Source: Pseudomonas sp. BCA17 (GTDB taxonomy: Bacteria > Pseudomonadota > Gammaproteobacteria > Pseudomonadales > Pseudomonadaceae). From it: a DNA stretch of 64,000 bases. The stretch spans positions 1-64,000 of the forward strand of contig NZ_SGWI01000001.1 of assembly GCF_004519405.1 (NCBI RefSeq), written 5' to 3'. Under the pieces are notes generated by a model. That model searched no databases, was not told where the DNA came from, and saw nothing but the letters and a program-made list of their open reading frames with translations. Below are positions 26,112 to 35,337 of the stretch, one piece after another. Position numbers and translations under genes: made by a program. How positions within the stretch are numbered: the stretch's first letter is position 1; every line of letters begins with the position of its first letter.

Positions 26112-26924
26112 ATGGACATGCCTACGCCTGAACAGGCAGTTACGAGCAATCGGCACGCCTGGGATGAATCCGCCAGGCTGCACAAGGACACCGCCACCTG
26201 GAAGGCGATGTTGGCAGCGGTCGCGCATCCCGACTTTTCCTGCCTTGACCCCACCATAATCCGCTTGCTGCAAGAGGTCGGCATTGCCGGCAAGGACGTG
26301 GTGCAGCTTTGCTGTAACAACGGCCGCGAGTGCCTGTCATTATTTGGCTTGGGGGCTCGTTCCGTGGTGGGTGTCGATCAATCCCGTGCGTTTATCCAGC
26401 AAGCCCGAGAATTGGCCGATGTTTCGCCCCATTGTCCGCAGTTTATCGAGAGCGATATCCACCATCTGCCTGAGCCGCTCATGGGGCAGTTTGATGTAGC
26501 GCTGGTGACCATTGGGGTATTGGGCTGGATGCCGGATGTGGCACTGTTCATGCGCCAGGTGGCCAGTACGCTCAAGCCTGGCGGAGTCCTGGTGATGTAC
26601 GAAACCCATCCGTTCCTTGAAATATTCGATCCCAGGGCCGCCAACCCAATGCTGCCGGCCAGCTCGTATTTCCAGCGCGATCCCTTTGTGTTGCAGGAAT
26701 CCATCGTCTACGAGGGGCAAGACTCGATTGAAGGGCCGACGTCGTATTGGTACGTGCACACGCTGGGGGGCGTGATCAGCGGAGCGATTGCGGCGCAGTT
26801 GCAGATCGGCCATTTGCAGGAGTACCCGCACTCCAATCGTGAAGAACTGTATGACCAGTACGAACACCAGTGCGCGCAATTGCCACTGTGTTTCACCCTG
26901 ACTGCGACCAAGCTTCCCGCTTGA
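26112..26924 (+). CDS. Class I SAM-dependent methyltransferase
   Basis: A 270-residue protein. The SAM-binding motif I is unusual: VVQLCCNNGRECLSL replaces the common D-x-G-x-G-x-G pattern, followed by VVGVDQSRAFIQQAREL (acidic motif-II residue) and FDVALVTIGVLGWMPDVALFMRQVASTLKPGGVLVMYETHPF (motifs III-IV). The substrate is unknown. GGAG precedes the ATG. Divergent from the MFS gene at 24719-25999 with 112 bp between them. The terminator downstream faces the opposite strand. Confidence 0.82.
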   Translation: MDMPTPEQAVTSNRHAWDESARLHKDTATWKAMLAAVAHPDFSCLDPTIIRLLQEVGIAGKDVVQLCCNNGRECLSLFGLGARSVVGVDQSRAFIQQARELADVSPHCPQFIESDIHHLPEPLMGQFDVALVTIGVLGWMPDVALFMRQVASTLKPGGVLVMYETHPFLEIFDPRAANPMLPASSYFQRDPFVLQESIVYEGQDSIEGPTSYWYVHTLGGVISGAIAAQLQIGHLQEYPHSNREELYDQYEHQCAQLPLCFTLTATKLPA

Positions 26925-26940
26925 GCAGGGTTTTCCGACG

Positions 26941-26965
26941 AAAAAAAGCCCGCGAGAGGCGGGCT
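26941..26965 (-). terminator. Rho-independent terminator for the 27058-27444 gene
   Basis: The 7-bp stem AGCCCGC/GCGGGCT (26947-26953 with 26959-26965) has a 5-base loop and is followed on the minus strand by seven T. It lies 92 bp beyond the stop of the TIGR03067-like gene and 16 bp past the convergent methyltransferase. Confidence 0.85.
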
Positions 26966-27057
26966 AAGGGATTCACTGGAGTAGGTAAGCGTCAACGTAG
27001 CGCTCGGGAAGTGAAGGCTGTGTGAAAAGGGTGTCGAGCGTTCGGATGTGCGCCTTT

Positions 27058-27444
27058 TCAACCGCGTCGTACAAACGTACGCATGGTTTGCCCCGGGCCG
27101 GTACTGAACACCGTCGGCCTGGGCATGCCCTCGTCAGCAGCGATAAATACGAAATGATCCCCCTCGAGCCGGTAGCTGGCAGGTAGCTGCTTTCCTGCGT
27201 CATCGCCGATGGCGTCCACCCAGGTAATGCTTTTGGGGTGGGTGTTGGTGTCCAGGGAAAACCGCCCGGCCAGCAAAATAACACCCTCGACCGTGGTCAC
27301 TTGGAAGCGGTCCCCTTCAATCGTAGTCATGGCACCGGGCGCGCTGTGGGAGTCGACGGGGTTGAGTACGCCGCTGTCTTCAAGGGCGGTCTGCTCCCAG
27401 GTGCCTTGGAGGGCGTTATAGTCATGGTCGGAAGGGGATGACAT
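27058..27444 (-). CDS. TIGR03067-like (lipocalin-fold-type) small protein
   Basis: A 128-residue protein. The pattern LQGTWEQTALEDSG, GDRFQVTTVEG, LAGRFSLDTNTHPKSITWVD, LPASYRLEGDHFVFIAADEGMPRPTVFSTGPGQTMRTFVR matches the TIGR03067 family, a small beta-barrel-type domain of unknown role that is abundant in Planctomycetes. There is no signal peptide. AAGGAA precedes the ATG. A strong terminator follows. The sporadic distribution of the family suggests possible transfer, but composition does not stand out. Confidence 0.7.
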   Translation of the reverse strand: MSSPSDHDYNALQGTWEQTALEDSGVLNPVDSHSAPGAMTTIEGDRFQVTTVEGVILLAGRFSLDTNTHPKSITWVDAIGDDAGKQLPASYRLEGDHFVFIAADEGMPRPTVFSTGPGQTMRTFVRRG

Positions 27445-27780
27445 GCAAATTCCTTTTTCTTGGCGCTGAATGAGGGTTTTGTACCGGGTAAAAACGGTAA
27501 TTCGGACGGTATGCAGGAATTTTTCTTTAGAAGACAGGGATTTGACAGCTTTTTCATGTTGTATTGACTACGATTCTAGCTACGTCTGTCCTACATGAAT
27601 GCTGTAGCCAATATTTGCCTGCATAAGACAGAAATAAACTCCTGCTAAGTAGGACCTTTCATCAGACTAAGTGGTCACAGTGCCATCGGTTCGTTATCGC
27701 AGGGCGTTGTCCCTGATTTCGAAGTCACAGGACTTTGATGGGTGATGGCCTTTTAGTATTAATTTTAAGGTGTTCTTATT
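27445..27780. other. Intergenic region between the TIGR03067-like gene and wzz
   Basis: No gene is supported in these 336 bp. The region is AT-rich relative to its neighbours. A weak sigma-70-like pair, TTGATG (27735-27740) and TATTAA (27757-27762), lies just upstream of wzz but would leave only a very short leader. A short CAGGG/CCCTG hairpin lies near 27702-27717. Control of wzz cannot be read further. Confidence 0.5.
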
Positions 27781-29124
27781 TTGAATCGAACTTCCCCGCT
27801 TCCGCCCGCCGTCGCTTCCGATGAAATTGATCTATTTGAACTGTTCCAGGGTATTTGGCGGCAAAAAAAGCTGATCGTGGGTTGTACGCTTCTGGTAGGA
27901 GTGCTGGGTGCGGGCTATGCCTTCCTGGCGCCTAAGACGTATGAGGTCAGCAGTGTGCTGCGGCCTGCGGCAATCAACGAGCTGGATGCGTTGAACCGTT
28001 CCGAGGTCTACAAACTCCCACCCGCAGACGCTCTTATAAAAGTCGGGGCCCAGTTGGACTCGTACGAAGCTCGCCTAGGCTTTTTCAAGGAACACGAGGA
28101 GTTGTTCAAGGCTTTCAAGAAACCGGGGCAAAGCCTGGAGCAGAGCTTCGAGGATTTCAACCGCAATTCCGTCAATCTGATCCTGCCGGACCCGAAGAAA
28201 TCAGACTCGTTGAGTAGCTATATCCGCCTGGAATTGCAGTACCCCGCAGACGTTGATGGCGTTGCCATTCTCAACGGCTTTGTCGATTACGCCATCGCAG
28301 CCGAACGTGCGCAAGTCGGTGCCGACCTCAAGGTGATTGTCAATAACCGGTTGACCGAGCTCAAGGGCAAGATCGACGCGGCCCGTGCCAACTACGATAC
28401 CGAAAAGGAATCCAAGATCGCCAAGCTGCTTGAGTCTGATCGACTCAAGCGTGCGCAGTTGCAGGATGAGCTGGGCGCCCTGCGTTTGCAGATGAAGATG
28501 GAGCGCACCAATCGCTTGGCCGAACTGGCCGAAGCCATTTCCATTGCCAAGTCCATGGGCATCAAGACACCGACCACGCCATCCTCCATGGCCGATTCCA
28601 CCCGCGGCGGTTCGAATCAGGTGATGCGTACTGAGGTCAACAATCAGAAGATCCCACTGTACTTCATGGGGACTGAAGCCCTGGAAGCAGAGCGCGCCGC
28701 GTTGCAGCAGCGGACCAGTGACGATTTCACCAACCCTCGCATTGCGGAAATCGGCAAGGAACTTCAGTTGCTTGAGTCCAACCGGGAAGTTGAGATTCTG
28801 AAAAAACGTGGGAATGAAGACATTTTCCTGAAGGATGTCGAGCCGCTTCGAGCTGAAGTTGCCCGGTTGCGCGGTCTCAACATCGATATGAGCAACCTCA
28901 AGCTGGTCACGGTTGACCGTCGCGCCCAGGAGCCATTGGCGCCGGTCAAGCCGAAGAAAGCCTTGGTCATTGCGTTGAGCCTGGTGGGTGGTGTGTTGCT
29001 GGGGTTAATGATTGCGCTGATACGCCATCTCATGCTGTCCCGTCAAAACGCTATCGCCTACTCGGCATTGGAAGACAGCAGTTTTTCCCGCCGCGAACGC
29101 AAAGACGATCAACCCTTGACGTAA
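27781..29124 (+). CDS. wzz: Wzz-type polysaccharide chain-length determinant
   Basis: A 447-residue polysaccharide co-polymerase. The cytoplasmic N-terminus IDLFELFQGIWRQKK precedes TM1 (about 31-51). A long periplasmic domain with coiled-coil (about 190-260, KIDAARANYDTEKESKIAKLLESDRLKRAQLQDELGALR) follows, then the Pro-rich segment APVKPKKALVIALSLVGGVLLGLMIALI forming TM2. It sets O-antigen modal chain length with the Wzy polymerase. At about 450 residues it is longer than E. coli WzzB, as usual in Pseudomonas. The start is TTG with TAAGGTG upstream. No O-antigen cluster is adjacent. Confidence 0.87.
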   Translation: MNRTSPLPPAVASDEIDLFELFQGIWRQKKLIVGCTLLVGVLGAGYAFLAPKTYEVSSVLRPAAINELDALNRSEVYKLPPADALIKVGAQLDSYEARLGFFKEHEELFKAFKKPGQSLEQSFEDFNRNSVNLILPDPKKSDSLSSYIRLELQYPADVDGVAILNGFVDYAIAAERAQVGADLKVIVNNRLTELKGKIDAARANYDTEKESKIAKLLESDRLKRAQLQDELGALRLQMKMERTNRLAELAEAISIAKSMGIKTPTTPSSMADSTRGGSNQVMRTEVNNQKIPLYFMGTEALEAERAALQQRTSDDFTNPRIAEIGKELQLLESNREVEILKKRGNEDIFLKDVEPLRAEVARLRGLNIDMSNLKLVTVDRRAQEPLAPVKPKKALVIALSLVGGVLLGLMIALIRHLMLSRQNAIAYSALEDSSFSRRERKDDQPLT

Positions 29125-29136
29125 AGACCCACGCCA

Positions 29137-29162
29137 GTGGGCGGGCGAAGGAGCCCGCCCAC
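29137..29162 (+). terminator. GC-rich hairpin after wzz
   Basis: GTGGGCGGGC (29137-29146) pairs perfectly with GCCCGCCCAC (29153-29162) around GAAGGA, 12 bp after the wzz stop. The stem is strong but lacks a T-run (AAATCCCC follows), so it may stabilise the mRNA or terminate inefficiently. The remaining 29163-29383 shows no gene. Confidence 0.55.
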
Positions 29163-29383
29163 AAATCCCCCAGCACATTCAGTGGACAGCTTTTCACAAT
29201 TCTTAGTTAACCTTTGGTTACAAACTGTGGCTAAATAACGGCCAATGGTCATGCGTCGCCGGATTTTTCCGTGCGCGCGTGTCACCTGTACATGAATTGT
29301 GATTTCAGGTGCTGCTTATCCATCCTCGGCTGATGTGGGCCAGCAGGAGCAGCCTGTTCTCTCCCTGACTTGTGACGAATCCC

Positions 29384-30283
29384 TTGAAACTCATCATTGT
29401 TATTCTCTACGTTGCCTCTATTGCGTATGTCCACCTGCGTGGGCGGGTACGGCACAAGCTGGGCCGTCAGCTTAGCGACCATTCGACGTTCCTGGCGCCG
29501 GTCAACTGCTTTCTTTACCTGTTCTCCAAGCAGCCAAGCCGTCCTTATCTGTCACCCAGCGACTTTCCGGACCTGAGTCCGCTGCAGGAGCATTGGGAGG
29601 AGATCCGCAAGGAAGGTCAGGACCTGATGCAGGCAGGGGCGATCAAACGTTCGGATCAGTATAACGACGTGGGTTTCAACTCGTTCTTCAAGTCGGGCTG
29701 GAAGCGCTTCTACCTCAAGTGGTACGGCGACAGCCATCCATCGGCGATGAAGCTGTGCCCGCGTACCACGGAACTGGTGCAGAGTATCGGTTCGATCAAG
29801 GCCGCCATGTTCGCCGAGCTGCCGCCGGGGTCCAAGCTGGTGCGTCACCGTGACCCGTACGCGGGTTCCTACCGCTATCACCTGGGCCTGGATACACCGA
29901 ATGATCCGGGTTGCTACATCAATGTGGACGGCGAAAGCTATTACTGGCGCGACGGCGAGCCGGTGATGTTTGACGAGACCTACATTCACTACGCGGAAAA
30001 CGCTACGCAGCACAACCGCATCATTCTGTTCTGTGATATCGAGCGCCCGATGAAGTATCGCTGGGCGGCAGCGTTCAATCGCTGGTTCAGTCGCAACGTG
30101 ATGGCTGCTGCGGGTTCGCCCAATGATGATGGCGACAAGACTGGTGGCTTGAACCGCGCCTTTACCCGCCTGTACAAGATCCGCCTGCGGGGCAAGGAAC
30201 TCAAGAAGCGCAACCGCGCACGCTACTACCTGGAAAAGTGGGCGATCTTCGCCGGGCTGGCGTTAATCTTCATCCTCATTTGA
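29384..30283 (+). CDS. lpxO: Lipid A 2-hydroxylase (aspartyl/asparaginyl beta-hydroxylase family)
   Basis: A 299-residue inner-membrane Fe(II)/2-oxoglutarate dioxygenase. The N-terminal anchor KLIIVILYVASIAYVHLRGRVRHKLGRQLSDHSTFLAPVNCFLYLFSK is characteristic of LpxO. Core motifs are GSKLVRHRDPYAGSYRYHLGL (Fe-binding His), MFDETYIHYAEN (second His) and RIILFCDIERP (2-oxoglutarate Arg). A hydrophobic C-terminal tail ends the protein. It hydroxylates secondary acyl chains of lipid A. The likely start is TTG at 29384 by family similarity. GTG at 29372 is an alternative, and neither has a strong Shine-Dalgarno. Confidence 0.88.
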   Translation: MKLIIVILYVASIAYVHLRGRVRHKLGRQLSDHSTFLAPVNCFLYLFSKQPSRPYLSPSDFPDLSPLQEHWEEIRKEGQDLMQAGAIKRSDQYNDVGFNSFFKSGWKRFYLKWYGDSHPSAMKLCPRTTELVQSIGSIKAAMFAELPPGSKLVRHRDPYAGSYRYHLGLDTPNDPGCYINVDGESYYWRDGEPVMFDETYIHYAENATQHNRIILFCDIERPMKYRWAAAFNRWFSRNVMAAAGSPNDDGDKTGGLNRAFTRLYKIRLRGKELKKRNRARYYLEKWAIFAGLALIFILI

Positions 30284-30302
30284 AGCATGGCTGCGGCGCG
30301 CC

Positions 30303-32765
30303 TCACTGCGGTGGTTGCGCGCCCAGCTTGTCCCACATCTTCTTGCTGATCCGCTGGCGGTTGGCATAACCGGCCCACGGGTCGCTCTTCAAGCCTTGTA
30401 ACCGTTCCTGCAGGTTCGCGACCGTCCACTGCTGGGCACCTCGCAATTCTTTCAACTCATCCCGACTGACCGGCACCGACACCGGCAGGCCCGGTCGTGC
30501 GCGTACCGAATAGGCTGCAACGGTGCTGGCGCCACGGGCGTTACGCAGGTAATCGACAAAGATCTTGCCGACCCGGTTTTTTGGGCCGCTGGTGGCCGTG
30601 AAACGCTCGGGCAGTGACTGGGTCATGAACTGTGCGATGGCCTTCGCGAACGCTTTTACGGTGTCCCAGCCATCCCTGCGCGCCAGCGGCACGATCAGGT
30701 GCAAGCCCTTGCCACCGCTGGTCTTGACGAATGCCTCGAGCCCCAGCTCATCGAGTACCGACAGCGTCAATTGCGCCGCTTCCAGCATGCTTTTCCAAGG
30801 CAGCGCCGGGTCTGGGTCGAGGTCGAGTACAAATTGGTCCGGTGTTTCGATCTTGTCTGTGGTGGCACCCCAGGTATGCAGTTCGATCGTACCCATTTGT
30901 ACGGCACCGATCAGCGCCTCGACATTGGCGATTTCCATCAGGCGCGCGTGGCCGGGGTCCAGGGCCGGTTCAAGCTGCTTGATATGAGGAATGGGCAGGC
31001 GCTCTGAGTGTTTCTGGAAGAACTGTTCGCCCTCAACGCCTTCAGGCGCTCTGAGCAGCGATACCGGCCGGTGCCGCAGGAACGGCAATATCCAATCGCT
31101 GATCTGCGTGTAGAACTGCGCCAATTGCTGCTTTTGCGTGCCGCTCTGCGCGTCTATGACACGCTCCGCATGGGTGATGTTCACCTGGCTACCCTCGGGT
31201 TGGGGCTTGTTGGATGGGGTGCGGTTGGCTTGCTCGTGAATGATCTGCGTAACGGGTTTGTCGGTGCGCAGTGCAATGAACGCGGCCTGACGCACCAGGC
31301 CCTCGCGTGTCCACTCGGCAAATTGCACCTCGCCCACCAGGCTGGGCTTCACCCAATGCACGTCCTGCGCCTGGCTGCCTTTGAGTGGCTGCAGCAGGGG
31401 TGAGGTGTCTTGCTCCAGGTCTTTGAGTGTTGCGTAAAGGTTTTTCAGCGCAGCCTGATCGAAACCTGTGCCCACGCGACCGGCGTACACCAGCCCGGCC
31501 TCGTCGTTGACCGCCAGCAGCAACGCGCCAAACCCGCTGCGCGAGCCTTTGGGTCGTGTGTAGCCGACAATCACGAACTCCTGGCGCAGGCGGCATTTGA
31601 GCTTGATCCAATCGGTGCTGCGCTCAGAGACATAGGGACTCCCCGCGCGTTTGCCGATCAGCCCCTCCAGCTTTAAGGTACAGGCACTTTCGACGATGTC
31701 GCGCTCAGGGGCGGTGAAGGTCTCCGAGAATCGCAGCAGTGTGCTCCTGCTGCCGGACAGCGCCGCTTTAAGGGCTGCCCGACGGTCCTCGACCGGGGCC
31801 TGGCGTTGGTCGACACCGTTCAGGAAGGGCGCATCGAACAGGTAATAGACGATATCCAGGCTGCGGCCGATGTCGAAGGCATTCTGCAGCGCCTGGAAGT
31901 CCGGCAAACCGTCGCCATCCAGGCTGACCATCTCACCGTCGAGCCAGCTGTCCTTGAGTTTGAGCGCCTGCAAGGCTTTGACCTGCCGTGGCAGACGATC
32001 CGACCAGTCATGGCCGTCACGCGTGAACAGGCGAACCTCACCTTCGTGAACGCGGGCGAGCATACGGTAGCCGTCGAATTTGATTTCGTAATGCCATTGG
32101 CCAGGCGGAGCGCGGTCCATCAGGGTAGCCAGTTGCGGGGCGAGTTGCATGGGGAAGGGGACATGCGCCTTGGAAGGCTTGGCCTTGGCGCTGGCTTTAC
32201 CCACTGAAGCGTTGCTGATAACACTGTTTGGTTCGGCCTGGACGATATCGTAGTCGGTGGCCGGGCGTGCCTGCTGATCCTTTTCCTTGATCAGCAACCA
32301 TTGTTCCTTGTCACCGCTGCCCTTGAGGCGGGTGCGTACCAAGGTCCAGTCGCCGGAGAGTTTTTCACCGACCAGCGTGAATTTCAGCTTGCCGGCGCGA
32401 TAGGCTTTGTGCGGATCCTCATGGGGCTGCCAGACGCCACGGTCCCACACGATCACATCGCCGGCACCGTATTGACCGGCCGGGATACTGCCTTCGAAGG
32501 TGCCGTAGCTCAGCGGATGATCTTCGACATGCACCGCCAGGCGCTTCTGGCTCGGGTCCAGGCTCGGACCCTTGGGCACGGCCCAGCTTTTGAGCACACC
32601 GTCCAACTCCAGGCGGAAGTCATAGTGCAGGTTGCGTGCGTCATGTTTCTGGATGACAAACGACAAGGCGGTCGCTTTTCGCGCGCTGGTCTGCGCCGCG
32701 CCGGAGGGCTCTGCAGTGATTTCGAAGTCGCGTTTACGGTTGTATTCGCTCAGGGGCTTGGGCAT
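30303..32765 (-). CDS. ligD: ATP-dependent DNA ligase D (NHEJ), PE-LIG-Pol architecture
   Basis: An 820-residue multifunctional NHEJ enzyme. The N-terminal 3'-phosphoesterase domain (about 1-170) shows FVIQKHDARNLHYDFRLELDGVLKSWAVPKGPS. The central ligase has the adenylated Lys229 in YEIKFDGYR, then DGEMV and an OB-fold domain with TRPKGSRSGFGALLLAV. The C-terminal primase-polymerase domain shows FVLDLDPDP with catalytic Asp residues and TSGGKGLHLIVPL. Pseudomonas LigD has this order, while mycobacterial LigD begins with Pol. It lies 23 bp downstream of ku, an operon for double-strand break repair in slow-growing cells. Confidence 0.95.
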   Translation of the reverse strand: MPKPLSEYNRKRDFEITAEPSGAAQTSARKATALSFVIQKHDARNLHYDFRLELDGVLKSWAVPKGPSLDPSQKRLAVHVEDHPLSYGTFEGSIPAGQYGAGDVIVWDRGVWQPHEDPHKAYRAGKLKFTLVGEKLSGDWTLVRTRLKGSGDKEQWLLIKEKDQQARPATDYDIVQAEPNSVISNASVGKASAKAKPSKAHVPFPMQLAPQLATLMDRAPPGQWHYEIKFDGYRMLARVHEGEVRLFTRDGHDWSDRLPRQVKALQALKLKDSWLDGEMVSLDGDGLPDFQALQNAFDIGRSLDIVYYLFDAPFLNGVDQRQAPVEDRRAALKAALSGSRSTLLRFSETFTAPERDIVESACTLKLEGLIGKRAGSPYVSERSTDWIKLKCRLRQEFVIVGYTRPKGSRSGFGALLLAVNDEAGLVYAGRVGTGFDQAALKNLYATLKDLEQDTSPLLQPLKGSQAQDVHWVKPSLVGEVQFAEWTREGLVRQAAFIALRTDKPVTQIIHEQANRTPSNKPQPEGSQVNITHAERVIDAQSGTQKQQLAQFYTQISDWILPFLRHRPVSLLRAPEGVEGEQFFQKHSERLPIPHIKQLEPALDPGHARLMEIANVEALIGAVQMGTIELHTWGATTDKIETPDQFVLDLDPDPALPWKSMLEAAQLTLSVLDELGLEAFVKTSGGKGLHLIVPLARRDGWDTVKAFAKAIAQFMTQSLPERFTATSGPKNRVGKIFVDYLRNARGASTVAAYSVRARPGLPVSVPVSRDELKELRGAQQWTVANLQERLQGLKSDPWAGYANRQRISKKMWDKLGAQPPQ

Positions 32766-32788
32766 GGCAAGAGGCTCCTTTGGCAGGC

Positions 32789-33622
32789 TCAGGAGGCTTT
32801 ACGCGGTTTCTTGGCTGGGGCTTTCTTCGCCGGTTTGCCGGCCAGACTGCGTTTGAGCAATTCCGTAAGGTCAATAACGTCGGCGGTTTTGCGTTCCTCA
32901 CTGTCTTGTTGGGTTTCCACGTCTTCGATCTTGCCGGCCTTGGCCTTCTTCTCGACCAGCGCCATGATCTTGTCCTGGAAACTGTCGCGATAATCGTCCG
33001 GTTGCCAATCGGCGCTCATGTCCTCCACCAGCCGCTTGGCCATGTCCAGCTCACCTTTGGCCAGGCTTGGCTCGGTGACGTCGCTGCCCAATTCCAATTC
33101 GTCGAGGCTGCGCACTTCGGCGGGCCAACGCAGCATGACCAGCACCAGGGCAGACTCCAATGGCATCAGCGCCGCCAGATGCTGCTTGGTGTGCAGCACG
33201 ACGTTGGCCAGGGCGACCTTGCCGGTTTTCTTCAGGGTTTCACGCAGCAGCGCATAGACTTTGCCGCCGCGTTTGTCCGGGGCCAGGAAGTAGGGCGTGT
33301 CAATGTTCGGCAGTGGAATCTGCTCGCTGGCGACAAAGGCGATGATCTCGATGGTTTGGGTCGACTTGGGGTGGGCCGAGCGGATTTCGTCCTCGCTTAG
33401 CACCACGTAGCGACCTTTTTCAAAGGCCACGCCCTTGACGATGTTTTCTTTGGTGACTTCCTTGCCGGTGGTCTTATTGATGCGTTTGTAGCCCACCGGG
33501 TCCATGCTGCGCTTGTCCAGCCAATCAAAATCCACGCCCTGTGACGACGTTGCCGAGACCAGTGAAACAGGGATGTGGACCAAGCCGAAGCTGATGGCGC
33601 CTTTCCAGATTGCCCGTGGCAT
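32789..33622 (-). CDS. ku: Ku protein (NHEJ end-binding)
   Basis: A 277-residue bacterial Ku homodimer subunit: ARAIWKGAISFGLVHIPVSLVSATSSQGVDFDWLDKRSMDPVGYKRINKTTGKEV is the diagnostic N-terminus, and YFLAPDKRGGKVYALLRETLKKTGKVALANVVLHTKQHLAAL is the ring core. The Lys-rich C-terminus (KPAKKAPAKKPRKAS) matches the extended DNA-binding tail of many bacterial Ku proteins. It threads onto DNA ends and recruits LigD, encoded directly downstream. The 184 bp upstream of it contain no further gene. Confidence 0.95.
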   Translation of the reverse strand: MPRAIWKGAISFGLVHIPVSLVSATSSQGVDFDWLDKRSMDPVGYKRINKTTGKEVTKENIVKGVAFEKGRYVVLSEDEIRSAHPKSTQTIEIIAFVASEQIPLPNIDTPYFLAPDKRGGKVYALLRETLKKTGKVALANVVLHTKQHLAALMPLESALVLVMLRWPAEVRSLDELELGSDVTEPSLAKGELDMAKRLVEDMSADWQPDDYRDSFQDKIMALVEKKAKAGKIEDVETQQDSEERKTADVIDLTELLKRSLAGKPAKKAPAKKPRKAS

Positions 33623-33806
33623 ATGTGCGATTCCTTCTGAGGTGCTGGTTTTCTGCTGACTGGACGGCTCGGGGAAAAGTTTCGATGGATGGACGTGCGG
33701 ACAGATCGTGTTACATCTGACCGGAAAGTATTTAGTTACGAATGCCGAACCCCAGGCGTAGCGTGTTATCGAAAGCAGGTGTTATCCGCTCCAGAGAGGC
33801 ATCGTC

Positions 33807-34121
33807 ATGAACCGTTGCATACTTCGTTTTACCGCGCTGGCGTTGGGCCTGGCGCTGGTGCCCTTAACCCAGGCGCAAAATCTGCCCGGCCACTTTGATA
33901 CCAACAACAGCCCAATTCATCGGGCCAACCCCAACAGCATGCAGGGCACCGTGCCCAATGCGCCGGCTACTCGCGGTATTCAGCCGGCCCCCAGCGGCCC
34001 CGCGCCGACCCTGGAAAACGGCGGTATCGGCAATCGCTACCCTCAGCGTGACAGCGCCCCCAGCCGGCCCGCGACCGAAACCAAAGCCCCCACCTATGAT
34101 GCCAACGGCAACCGCCGGTAA
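33807..34121 (+). CDS. Small exported Pro/Asn-rich protein
   Basis: A 104-residue protein with a clear signal peptide (MNRCILRFTALALGLALVPLTQAQ). The mature part is low in hydrophobic residues and rich in Pro, Asn, Ala and Gly (NSPIHRANPNSMQGTVPNAPATRGIQPAPSGPAPTLENGG...), probably disordered. AGAGAGGCATCGTC precedes the ATG. Its stop is 12 bp before the aldose-sugar-dehydrogenase-like gene, so both are probably co-transcribed. No function is known to me. Confidence 0.7.
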   Translation: MNRCILRFTALALGLALVPLTQAQNLPGHFDTNNSPIHRANPNSMQGTVPNAPATRGIQPAPSGPAPTLENGGIGNRYPQRDSAPSRPATETKAPTYDANGNRR

Positions 34122-34133
34122 GGATGATGTCTT

Positions 34134-35291
34134 ATGTTTCTACGCAAAACCCTGCTAGCCGCTATTTGTGCAACCACGCTACTTCCACTGACGGCCGCCT
34201 ATGCGGCGCAGGCTCAACAGTTTCCCAGCGAGCAGGGCAGCATCAGCGCCACGCCGATCGCCAAGGGCCTGGACCATCCCTGGGCTGTGGCATTCCTGCC
34301 GGATAAACAAGGTTTCCTGGTGACCGAACGCCCCGGCCACCTGCGGTTTGTCAGCCCCGACGGCAAACTGTCGGCACCGCTGACCGGCGTGCCTCAGGTG
34401 TGGGCCAAAGGGCAGGGCGGCCTGCTCGACGTTGTGCTGTCACCGGATTTCAAGCAGGACCGCCTGGTGTATCTGTCCTACGCCGAAGGCGGTGGTGAGG
34501 GTGGCAAGGCCGGGACCGCCGTTGGGCGTGGTCGCCTGGCCGATGACTTGAGCGGCTTGAAGGACTTCAAGGTCATCCTGCGCCAGGAGCCCAAGTTATC
34601 GACCGGCAACCACTTTGGCTCGCGCCTGGCTTTCGACCGTGATGGCTACCTGTTTGTGACCTTGGGAGAAAACAACGACCGCCCGACGGCCCAGGACCTG
34701 GACAAACTGCAAGGCAAGGTCGTGCGCATCTTTGCGGACGGTCGTGTGCCGGAGGACAACCCCTTCGTCGGCCAGCAGGGCGTACGGCCTGAAATCTGGT
34801 CCTACGGTCAGCGTAACCCGCAGGGGCTGGCCATGAACCCGTGGAGCGGCACGATCTGGGAAAACGAACATGGACCGCGCGGGGGAGATGAAATCAACAT
34901 CATCGAGCGTGGCAAGAACTACGGTTGGCCACTGGCGACCCACGGCATCAACTATTCACTGACGCCGATCCCGGAAGCCAAGGGCAAGACAGTGGAGGGC
35001 ACCGTGCCCCCGCATCATGTCTGGGAAAAATCACCGGGCATCAGTGGCATGGCTTTTTACGATGCTGATCGTTTCAAACCGTGGCAACACAACGTGTTCA
35101 TCGGTGCCTTGGCCAGCCAGGAGCTGATCCGCCTGCAGTTCGATGGCGACAAGGTGATCCATGAAGAACGCTTGCTGGGCGGCTTGAAAGCACGCATCCG
35201 CGATGTGCGGCAAGGGCCGGACGGCTACCTGTATGTGCTGACGGATGAGGATGACGGTGTGTTGTATCGGGTTGGCCTGAACACGGACTGA
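34134..35291 (+). CDS. Periplasmic PQQ-dependent sugar dehydrogenase-like protein (Asd/YliI family)
   Basis: A 385-residue protein with a signal peptide (about 1-28, AAYAAQA) and a six-bladed beta-propeller of the soluble glucose/aldose dehydrogenase family. Diagnostic blocks are GLDHPWAVAFLPD, FLVTERPGHLRFV, GGLLDVVLSPDF, GNHFGSRLAFDRDGYLFVTLGEN, SYGQRNPQGLAMNPW, WENEHGPRGGDEIN and GKNYGWPLATHG. The His and Arg residues that bind PQQ and calcium in this family are in these blocks. It oxidises aldoses in the periplasm if PQQ is available. Full length compared with E. coli YliI (371). Confidence 0.88.
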   Translation: MFLRKTLLAAICATTLLPLTAAYAAQAQQFPSEQGSISATPIAKGLDHPWAVAFLPDKQGFLVTERPGHLRFVSPDGKLSAPLTGVPQVWAKGQGGLLDVVLSPDFKQDRLVYLSYAEGGGEGGKAGTAVGRGRLADDLSGLKDFKVILRQEPKLSTGNHFGSRLAFDRDGYLFVTLGENNDRPTAQDLDKLQGKVVRIFADGRVPEDNPFVGQQGVRPEIWSYGQRNPQGLAMNPWSGTIWENEHGPRGGDEINIIERGKNYGWPLATHGINYSLTPIPEAKGKTVEGTVPPHHVWEKSPGISGMAFYDADRFKPWQHNVFIGALASQELIRLQFDGDKVIHEERLLGGLKARIRDVRQGPDGYLYVLTDEDDGVLYRVGLNTD

Positions 35292-35337
35292 ATGTGTTGC
35301 CGAGCAATGCCAGTCAGTCAGGACTTGATGCTGTCAC

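Noticed and set aside
30303-33622. Ku/LigD as a novel repair system
   Set aside because: Domain order and pairing are the known Pseudomonas NHEJ arrangement, so nothing unusual is visible.
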